Assembly (NCBI GenBank): GCA_019244235.1
Contig: JAFASY010000158.1
Location: 1-41,419 of the forward strand
DNA: 41,419 nt
Source of the DNA: Chroococcidiopsidaceae cyanobacterium CP_BM_ER_R8_30
GTDB taxonomy: Bacteria; Cyanobacteriota; Cyanobacteriia; Cyanobacteriales; Chroococcidiopsidaceae
Reading direction: 5' to 3'
Within the stretch, counting starts at the first letter, position 1. The number at the start of each line of letters is the position of its first letter. Shown piece by piece: positions 35,866 to 41,419 of this stretch. The notes beneath the pieces were generated by a model that did no database searches, was not told where the DNA came from, and saw only the letters and a list, made by a program, of their open reading frames with translations. Position numbers and translations under genes: made by a program.

Positions 35866-36067
35866 TGGCTCTGTCCTCCCAACTGCTGCCTTATTGCTCT
35901 ATACATCCGGCAATTCCAGTGTACAAGTCTATCAGAAGGGGTATACACGCAAATGGGCAAGTCTTGGCTCAGACTATGTTAAGTTTTGCTGCTGAGGGGA
36001 CAGGGGGCCAAGGGGGGAAGAAAATGATCTAGGCTAGATCTAGTGCGTGATTTAGAAGCTAGAAAAA

Positions 36068-36385
36068 ATGTTGGACTTTCTCAATCCCCTCTTAGGTCGC
36101 CATCCGGAGCGCGTCAAAGCCAACGTCGAAATTTACACCTGGCAAACTTGTCCTTTCTGTATCCGAGCTAAGATGCTGCTCTGGTGGAAAGGTGTCAACT
36201 ACACTGAATACAAGATTGACGGTGATGAAACAGCTAGAGAGCGAATGGCTCAGCGAGCCAATGGACGCCGGACTGTGCCGCAGATTTTTGTGAATGGTCA
36301 ACATCTGGGTGGGTGTGATGACCTGTATCGGTTAGACCAAGAGGGTCAGTTAAACACTCTGCTAGCGCAGTCTATAGCATCATAG
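36068..36385 (+). CDS. grxC: Glutaredoxin 3
   Basis: A 105-residue dithiol glutaredoxin. The active site is Cys28-Pro-Phe-Cys31 in TWQTCPFCIRAKMLL; TVPQIFVNGQHLGGCDDL binds glutathione. Cytoplasmic reduction of protein disulphides with glutathione. Slightly long N-terminus for the family. The next gene, tadA, begins two bases after the stop, so expression is coupled. Confidence 0.93.
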   Translation: MLDFLNPLLGRHPERVKANVEIYTWQTCPFCIRAKMLLWWKGVNYTEYKIDGDETARERMAQRANGRRTVPQIFVNGQHLGGCDDLYRLDQEGQLNTLLAQSIAS

Positions 36386-36387
36386 CG

Positions 36388-36903
36388 TTGTCACCATTAG
36401 AGATTGATGAAACGGCAATTTTGTCTCATCAATATTGGATGAGTCAGGCGATCGCAATTGCTCAGTTAGCGGGAGAGGTTGGTGAAGTTCCAGTCGGAGC
36501 AGTCATCATTGACCGAAATGGCAATTTGATTGCGACAGGTGAAAACCGACGAGAACGAGACAAAGACCCTACAGCTCATGCAGAAATCCTTGCTTTGCGC
36601 TCGGCGGGTCAAGCTTTGCAAAATTGGCATCTGAATCAGTGCATCCTTTACGTTACTCTAGAGCCTTGTCCGATGTGTGCAGGCGCAATTGTGCAAGCTC
36701 GAATAGGTCTTTTAGTTTATGGAGCCCATGACCCGAAGACTGGTGCCGTTCGTACTGTTGTCAATATTCCTGATAGTGCTTGCTCCTACCACCACTTGTC
36801 AGTATTAGGTGGTATCTTGGAGTCAAGCTGTCGCGAACAGCTGCAAGCTTGGTTTGCCAAACGACGACAGCAGCGTCGTGACAAAACCGATTTGAGATCA
36901 TGA
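36388..36903 (+). CDS. tadA: tRNA(adenine34) deaminase
   Basis: A 171-residue zinc enzyme converting A34 to inosine in tRNA-Arg. The motif TAHAEILAL supplies His64 and the proton-shuttling Glu66; EPCPMCAGA supplies Cys94 and Cys97, and VPVGAVIID is the family start region. The start codon is TTG, two bases after grxC; residues 1-16 before WMSQAIA match the usual family N-terminus, which supports it over the ATG at 36439. Confidence 0.93.
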   Translation: MSPLEIDETAILSHQYWMSQAIAIAQLAGEVGEVPVGAVIIDRNGNLIATGENRRERDKDPTAHAEILALRSAGQALQNWHLNQCILYVTLEPCPMCAGAIVQARIGLLVYGAHDPKTGAVRTVVNIPDSACSYHHLSVLGGILESSCREQLQAWFAKRRQQRRDKTDLRS

Positions 36904-37012
36904 CGCTGTAAAAAGTGTCCCTGGGGAAGCAGACAACCCAGAGCAAAAAATTTAGGGTGAGATTTAGGAAAGTTTTGAGAAAATTTTTCCTTACACTTAC
37001 CAGCCACCATTT

Positions 37013-37765
37013 ATGATTCAGCTTGCGTCCCCCAAAACTTCCCTGGAAACTGTAACGATTACCATGGAGGATCATCTTAAATCCCATGTTTCACCTTGGT
37101 TAGCTCCGCTGCTCTACATGTTAGGGCATCGCTTGGTATTCCCCTGTTACTTTGGGCGACTTGAGATCTCTGGGCAGGAAAATATCCCCGTGACTGGTCC
37201 TGTTATCCTAGCTCCTACCCATCGTTCTCGGTGGGATGCACTACTTGTCCCATATGCTACAGGTCGGCTGGTAACGGGAAGGGACCCACGCTTTATGGTG
37301 TCAGCAAATGAAACGACAGGAATTCAAGGCTGGTTTGTGCGAAACATGGGAGGGTTTCCAATCAATCCTGCTCGCCCAACCGTTGGCTCTCTCCGTCATG
37401 GAGTTGAGCTGCTTCAGCAAGGAGAGATGTTGGTCATTTTTCCGGAAGGTGATATCTATCGCGATGGTTCGCTTCACCAACTGAAGCCTGGATTGGCGCG
37501 TCTAGCTCTTGGTGCCGAATCAAGTCAGCCGGGGTTGGGTGTTAAAGTAGTGCCCATCAGTATTCAGTACAGCCAACCTTTCCCGCAATGGGGTTGTGAT
37601 GTGAATATTCGTATTGGCGCTCCTCTAGGGGTAGCAGATTGCCATACTGGCTCAGTAAAAGAGAAAGCCCAGCAATTGACATCTAATCTAGAAGTGGCGC
37701 TCAAGCAGCTAAGCGGTCAGTCAATTACGATTAAGTGTCATTCTGCCTTGAAGATGCCTTTTTAG
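37013..37765 (+). CDS. 1-acyl-sn-glycerol-3-phosphate acyltransferase (PlsC family)
   Basis: A 250-residue membrane-associated acyltransferase making phosphatidic acid or a related lipid. The HX4D motif is His70-Asp75 (HRSRWD), the acceptor motif is FPEGDIYRDGSLHQLKPGL (FPEGTRS-like with GD in place of GT), and GQENIPVTGPVILAPTH fits. An ATG at 37064 is a possible alternative start, but the upstream one has normal family length. The upstream intergenic region is 109 bases. Acyl chain choice cannot be read. Confidence 0.9.
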   Translation: MIQLASPKTSLETVTITMEDHLKSHVSPWLAPLLYMLGHRLVFPCYFGRLEISGQENIPVTGPVILAPTHRSRWDALLVPYATGRLVTGRDPRFMVSANETTGIQGWFVRNMGGFPINPARPTVGSLRHGVELLQQGEMLVIFPEGDIYRDGSLHQLKPGLARLALGAESSQPGLGVKVVPISIQYSQPFPQWGCDVNIRIGAPLGVADCHTGSVKEKAQQLTSNLEVALKQLSGQSITIKCHSALKMPF

Positions 37766-37842
37766 AGTTGCCTATTTCGTGAGAGACTCAAACGGAGTTA
37801 AGATACCCGAATCAATCAGTTGTATCCCAAGTTGATCTCCCC

Positions 37843-38481
37843 ATGATTTCTGCTGGAACTGTTCGCTTCCTTCGCCATAGCTGCTTCACTTGCGTAACAG
37901 TAGTAGCAGCTTTCAGCTCGCTGCCGTTAGTCAATGCTCAATCACAAGCACCGAAGCTACAAAATACTCCTGGTCATTTACAACCCCTCCAGCCAACAGA
38001 CCCAAATGTCCTCCATCCCGCAGCTCAGAACAACAGCTTGCTCAGCATGGAGGGAGGTCAACGGCTGATGTCAGAGGCTAGTAGTGCAGTTTCTTCTCGG
38101 AACTACACTCTAGCAGCTAAGAAACTTCAGGAAGCTCGCGAGGTGTTCAACCAACTCTCCAATTTTTATCAAGAGCTGGGTAATAGCTTTTCAGGAATTG
38201 ACAATCGCATTGCTGATAGCCAAAGACAGAAGGCTTTACAAGCCGCACAGTTGCGAGATGATGCCACATATCAGCTAGCATTGGTCCACCGAGCGAATAA
38301 TCAGCCAGAGCTGGCTGTACCGTTACTTGTTCAAATCATCCGTAGCCAGAATCCAACCCGAGACTTAGGGAAAAAAGCTTATCAGCAGTTATTCGAGTTA
38401 GGGTTTGTTGATTCTCCCTATCCCAAACCGGGCAGTGCTCAGCTAACCCCCCCAACTTCCCCAACTTCCTCAACGAAATAG
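37843..38481 (+). CDS. Exported hypothetical protein with TPR-like helices
   Basis: A 212-residue protein with a signal peptide ending around LVNAQS. The mature part has paired helices (EGGQRLMSEASSAVSSRNYTLAAKKLQEAREVFNQ and AQLRDDATYQLALVHRANNQPELAVPLLVQI), as in tetratricopeptide-like repeats. The C-terminus SPYPKPGSAQLTPP is Pro/Thr-rich, encoded by a short CCAACTTCC repeat. Conserved in cyanobacteria to my knowledge; function unknown. BolA gene follows 37 bases downstream. Confidence 0.65.
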   Translation: MISAGTVRFLRHSCFTCVTVVAAFSSLPLVNAQSQAPKLQNTPGHLQPLQPTDPNVLHPAAQNNSLLSMEGGQRLMSEASSAVSSRNYTLAAKKLQEAREVFNQLSNFYQELGNSFSGIDNRIADSQRQKALQAAQLRDDATYQLALVHRANNQPELAVPLLVQIIRSQNPTRDLGKKAYQQLFELGFVDSPYPKPGSAQLTPPTSPTSSTK

Positions 38482-38518
38482 TTAAATTAAAGAAGAAAGG
38501 ACAATACAAGGGATTGAA

Positions 38519-38776
38519 ATGATTAGCCCCCAGCAAGTTGAGGTGATGATCAAAACTCAAATGCCGGATGCCCAAGTTCAAGTACAAGACTTGACTGGTG
38601 GTGGCGACCACTATCAGGTCGTAGTGGTATCCTCCCAATTTGAAGGAAAGGGGTTAGTGCAGCAGCACCAGCTGGTTTATGGGGCATTGCAGCAAGCTAT
38701 GTCTTCAGAAGCAATCCATGCCTTGGCGCTGAAAACTTATACTCCCCAAGATTGGCAAGCAGCTCAAACCGTCTAG
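38519..38776 (+). CDS. bolA: BolA family protein
   Basis: An 85-residue protein of the class II KH-like fold. [48 protein letters not shown] and [13 protein letters not shown] match the BolA consensus. The GGGDHY and LVQQHQ regions give the His residue that, with a CGFS glutaredoxin, binds a [2Fe-2S] cluster. It is followed by exactly such a glutaredoxin 64 bases downstream, so they likely work as a complex in iron-sulfur or iron sensing. Confidence 0.93.
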   Translation: MISPQQVEVMIKTQMPDAQVQVQDLTGGGDHYQVVVVSSQFEGKGLVQQHQLVYGALQQAMSSEAIHALALKTYTPQDWQAAQTV

Positions 38777-38840
38777 GTAAAAGAGCGACAATCCCGTTAA
38801 TGTATTTACATGAGACGAAAAATAGGAAAATTAAACCATT

Positions 38841-39164
38841 ATGACTCCAGAACTGAAAGCCCGGATCGATCAATTGGTAAACCAAAATAAGATTTTGGTT
38901 TTTATGAAGGGTACAAAGCTAATGCCTCAGTGTGGTTTCTCCAACAATGTGGTGCAGATTCTGAATACCCTAGGAGTTCCTTACGAGACAGTCGATGTTC
39001 TAGAAGACTTTGAAATCCGTCAGGGAATTAAGGAATATTCCAACTGGCCGACAATTCCTCAAGTATATATTAATGGTAAGTTCGTGGGTGGCTCAGATAT
39101 TCTGATTGAACTGTACCAAAAGGGAGAATTACAGCAGACGGTGGAAATGGCTCTTGCCTCTTAG
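38841..39164 (+). CDS. grxD: Monothiol CGFS glutaredoxin
   Basis: A 107-residue monothiol glutaredoxin. The active-site Cys31-Gly-Phe-Ser is in [36 protein letters not shown] binds glutathione. It carries [2Fe-2S] clusters as a homodimer or with BolA, passing them to target proteins. It follows bolA directly. A terminator lies immediately after the stop. Confidence 0.95.
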   Translation: MTPELKARIDQLVNQNKILVFMKGTKLMPQCGFSNNVVQILNTLGVPYETVDVLEDFEIRQGIKEYSNWPTIPQVYINGKFVGGSDILIELYQKGELQQTVEMALAS

Positions 39165-39168
39165 GTAA

Positions 39169-39192
39169 GAAGGGGCTACTCGCCGCCCCTTC
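39169..39192. terminator. Bidirectional terminator between grxD and the DUF6761-like gene
   Basis: A perfect eight-base stem GAAGGGGC (39169-39176) with GCCCCTTC (39185-39192) lies between convergent genes. It is followed by AATTATTT on the plus strand and by an A-rich context on the other, so it may serve both. Confidence 0.6.
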
Positions 39193-39194
39193 AA

Positions 39195-39449
39195 TTATTT
39201 ATAGTAGTCAGACTCTGGTTCTGGTTGTGGCGGCGCTTCAAAGTTATAGGGGTCATAGAGATAACGAACCGCTGCTTCCTCTAGACGGTGGATGCGATAA
39301 GGTTCGAGTGCATTGCTGATTCTTAAAGCGGCTAAGTACCCATCCAAATATACTCGCAAGTCATCTGAGCGGTGACCCCGATTCCACATCTCGACCAGAG
39401 CGTCGGTGAGTTTTTGGTAGTAGCGAATGGTTTGAGTATCTTGAAGCAT
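39195..39449 (-). CDS. DUF6761-like small cyanobacterial protein
   Basis: An 84-residue soluble protein. LQDTQTIRYYQKLTDALVEMWNRGHRSDDLRVYLDGYLAALR is the core that I remember for this conserved cyanobacterial family, followed by ALEPYRIHRLEEAAVRYLYDP and an acidic end. No known function. Convergent with grxD, sharing the terminator. Confidence 0.75.
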   Translation of the reverse strand: MLQDTQTIRYYQKLTDALVEMWNRGHRSDDLRVYLDGYLAALRISNALEPYRIHRLEEAAVRYLYDPYNFEAPPQPEPESDYYK

Positions 39450-39614
39450 AAGTAGAGTCTCAGATTAGGATAGCTACATATGAAGTGGAACTATTTATAA
39501 TTTTCCTTATCCTGCAACTCCCATAGATCAACCTGGTTTCTTTATTTTAACTAGATTAATAGGCAGTTACTGCAATCCTTACTTTCAAGTTGAGGTGCAG
39601 GTTTTTCTATAGCT
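39450..39614. other. Intergenic region, no gene
   Basis: Part of the 384-base gap between the DUF6761-like gene and the response regulator; it precedes the dispersed hairpin repeat B at 39615. No promoter could be fixed. Confidence 0.35.
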
Positions 39615-39668
39615 ACTCAAAGGTCAGCCGGACTTCTACTCCGGCTGCGCTCTTGAGCGCAAGCTCAA
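39615..39668. repeat. Dispersed hairpin repeat, copy B
   Basis: Inverted copy of the element at 29352-29404. CAGCCGGA and TCCGGCTG form a perfect eight-base stem with a seven-base loop; a second small stem GCTC-TTGAGC follows. It lies about 170 bases upstream of the response regulator start. Confidence 0.65.
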
Positions 39669-39833
39669 TTTTGCTTGACAAGGGTGGTGCTACCTTCTGT
39701 CTCATAACATTTCTTTGGCTCTTTTACTACTTATACTCCCAAGTACTATGATTAATTTCATCGATCTTCCGGGCTATCTTGGCAATGTATTGGGTTTTGA
39801 GGTAGCGGTCGTTACAAAACCTCTATCAGGGCT

Positions 39834-40676
39834 TTGGTAACTTTGGATTCACGAAAGCAAAGGAATCTTAATACTGTGGGCTCGGCATGTATTCAAATTG
39901 TTGAAGGAAATCCGCATCTTAGATCGCTGCTCGGCTGGCACTTGCAACAGGCAAACTATCGAGTATATCAAGCCGCTGGAGTTTACCAGGCACGAGAAGT
40001 GTTTCTAACTCGTCAGCCAGCGCTGATCATTCTGGATACTGAACTACCTGATGGTGATGGAATTGAGTTCTGTCGGTGGTTGCAGCAACAGCAACAACCG
40101 TTAATTTTGTTGTTGTCTGCCCGTAACACTGAAGCTGATATCGTCACGGGGTTGAAGGCAGGGGCAGATGACTATCTAACTAAGCCTTTTGGAATGCAAG
40201 AGTTTTTAGCGCGAGTCGAAGCACTCATTCGACGGAACCGCACACCGCTTGCACCAGCATATCTAGATTATGGAGAACTGCAAATAGACCTGGTGCAACG
40301 TCGGGTTCGTTTTCAAGGTGAATTTATTGAACTCACGCCTCAAGAATTTAGCCTTCTCTACGTCTTAGCTCAAGCTGGTGGAGTCCCTCTCAGTCGCTCA
40401 GAGTTGCTGCGCCGTGCTTGGCCGGACGCTATTGATAATCCACGAACTATCGATACTCATATCCTATCTCTACGTAAGAAGATTGAGGTCCAGCCACGGC
40501 AACCAAGCTTTATCCAAACTGTACGTAATGTTGGTTACCGACTCAACCTAGAAATTTTGAGTTCCAGTGCTACTCAGCCAGCACCCTCAGAGCTGTCTCA
40601 TCAAAAAGTAGCTGCTATCTCTAGAACTAGCCAACTTACCGTTAGCAGTCATGCCCAAAAAAACTATCCGCTCTAG
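39834..40676 (+). CDS. OmpR/PhoB-type response regulator with degenerate acidic pocket
   Basis: A 280-residue DNA-binding response regulator. The receiver domain (residues 18-130) has phosphoacceptor Asp68 (LIILDTELPDGDG), Ser95 and Lys117 (YLTKPF). The N-terminal acidic pair is EG (Glu24-Gly25) instead of the usual ED/DD, so magnesium binding may be weakened. Residues 150-245 are a winged-helix domain (ELTPQEFSLLYVLAQAGG, TIDTHILSLRKKIE, VRNVGYRL). The frame begins with TTG at 39834; a GTG at 39876, with AAAGGA at 39859-39864, is an attractive alternative. No sensor kinase is adjacent. Confidence 0.88.
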   Translation: MVTLDSRKQRNLNTVGSACIQIVEGNPHLRSLLGWHLQQANYRVYQAAGVYQAREVFLTRQPALIILDTELPDGDGIEFCRWLQQQQQPLILLLSARNTEADIVTGLKAGADDYLTKPFGMQEFLARVEALIRRNRTPLAPAYLDYGELQIDLVQRRVRFQGEFIELTPQEFSLLYVLAQAGGVPLSRSELLRRAWPDAIDNPRTIDTHILSLRKKIEVQPRQPSFIQTVRNVGYRLNLEILSSSATQPAPSELSHQKVAAISRTSQLTVSSHAQKNYPL

Positions 40677-40705
40677 CCAAAGCCCGGATGACTTGGTTAG
40701 AGCGG
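40657..40705 (-). terminator. Minus-strand rho-independent terminator inside the end of the response regulator gene
   Basis: The arms CCGCTCTAGCCAA (40668-40680) and TTGGTTAGAGCGG (40693-40705) form a long stem with one wobble or mismatch. On the minus strand the stem is followed by four bases and then seven T (complement of A run 40657-40663), as in a terminator. It would end a transcript from the structured region at 40710-40980. Confidence 0.7.
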
Positions 40706-40980
40706 CCTAGCGGGTCGTCAGATTGGAACCAGACTGCCGGAAGGATCTCCGAGCCAGCCTAGACAGTTAAGGTATCTTAGTCTCTTAATCAGACTAGGAC
40801 TAACTACTAGAGAACAGCCCCGGCACACAGCCGGTTGACTCCAACCTGGTGACCCATGCATTTACTACTATCTATCATGGGCATCACCTCCTCGTTGCCT
40901 GAACGGTCTTATTCTCTAAAGAGAAGAGCTATTAGCTCTGGTGATTGATCACCTTCAATTAAGATAACACAAAATTTAAA
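40706..40980 (-). ncRNA. Candidate structured RNA, several stacked hairpins
   Basis: In 275 bases between two convergent genes I find at least six near-perfect hairpins: TAGTCT/AGACTA (40778-40796), CCGGC/GCCGG (40820-40834), GGTTG/CAACC (40833-40846, alternative), CCCATG/CATGGG flanked by GGTGA and CACC (40848-40888), TTCTCT/AGAGAA (40912-40925), AGAGC/GCTCT (40925-40939) and GGTGAT/ATCACC (40940-40953). No open reading frame of note. A minus-strand terminator at 40657-40705 closes it. Convergent genes do not need such sequence, so a separate RNA is plausible. No known family recognised; strand is inferred from the terminator. Confidence 0.45.
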
Positions 40981-40995
40981 ATGCGTTGTGTAGGT

Positions 40996-41021
40996 AAAAA
41001 AAACCCTACCTCACGGTAGGG
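40996..41021 (-). terminator. psbD terminator
   Basis: On the minus strand CCCTACC-GTGA-GGTAGGG forms a perfect seven-base stem, followed by eight T. It lies 28 bases after the psbD stop, showing that the transcript ends here and that psbC does not follow. Confidence 0.9.
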
Positions 41022-41049
41022 ACATTTTATAAAGTCGGTTGACTAACCG

Positions 41050-41419
<370 letters not shown>

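Noticed and set aside
36932-36964. Possible terminator after tadA (CTGGG ... CCCAG)
   Set aside because: Five-base stem with a ten-base loop and an A run instead of T run; too weak.

Overview
The window comes from a cyanobacterium. It begins inside psbA (D1) and ends inside psbD (D2), and it encodes many proteins known mainly from cyanobacteria (DUF3370, DUF2555, DUF1830, DUF3288, DUF6761-like, a bifunctional F/SBPase of the GlpX type). The octamer GCGATCGC (HIP1) recurs throughout, and three PSII/PEP-CTERM style secretory features are present. Base composition is moderate. Strain identity cannot be fixed from this sequence; a coccoid or filamentous, exopolysaccharide-rich lineage is only a guess.

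Layout. 1-400: 5' end of psbA with its promoter. 400-1130: HIT protein and a phage-type ABA-sandwich protein, overlapping. 1236-7008: two divergent secreted phosphodiesterase/pyrophosphatase-like proteins, the second followed by a seven-repeat HAF protein with a PEP-CTERM-like tail. 7122-11000: a lone OpuC-type osmolyte-binding lipoprotein, small unknown ORFs, an exported phytochelatin synthase and a DUF3370 protein. 11065-15153: cysK, a relic of an IS200/IS605-type 3' end, a peptidoglycan-binding protein, DUF2555-coaBC, and a serine esterase. 15447-16460 is a gene graveyard: a UPF0175 antitoxin whose DUF3368 toxin is cut off, fused tail-to-tail with a cut-off Uma2 gene, then a DUF928 fragment. 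16544-18378: PAP2 membrane phosphatase, a His/Arg/Asp-rich secreted protein, and a DUF1830 (PirA-like) protein preceded by a glutamine-riboswitch-like leader. 19095-22683: PEP-CTERM protein, large secreted alpha/beta hydrolase and lumenal pentapeptide protein. 22704-27313: rpiA, DUF3288, an MCE/ATPase lipid-transport pair without permease, DUF427, and an LPG-synthase-type membrane protein. 27661-29850: two paralogous lipoproteins and a glycine-zipper protein. 29847-38776 and beyond is mostly housekeeping: larC, Sua5/YciO, a methyltransferase, hemA, glpX, grxC-tadA, plsC, bolA and the CGFS glutaredoxin. 39195-40676: DUF6761-like and an OmpR-type response regulator with a degenerate acidic pocket. 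40657-40980 is a run of hairpins ending in a minus-strand terminator, followed by the psbD terminator and the 3' end of psbD.

How parts work together: hemA (tetrapyrroles), glpX and rpiA (Calvin cycle), psbA and psbD (photosystem II) serve photosynthesis; BolA, the CGFS glutaredoxin, GrxC, CysK and phytochelatin synthase concern thiol, iron-sulfur and metal handling; the DUF1830 protein behind a glutamine aptamer concerns nitrogen/arginine control. The observations most worth a second look are the multi-hairpin RNA candidate at 40657-40980, a dispersed hairpin repeat shared by 29352-29404 and 39615-39668, the riboswitch-DUF1830 unit, and the chimeric toxin/Uma2 junction near 15800. All assignments rest on reading the sequence; no database search was run.
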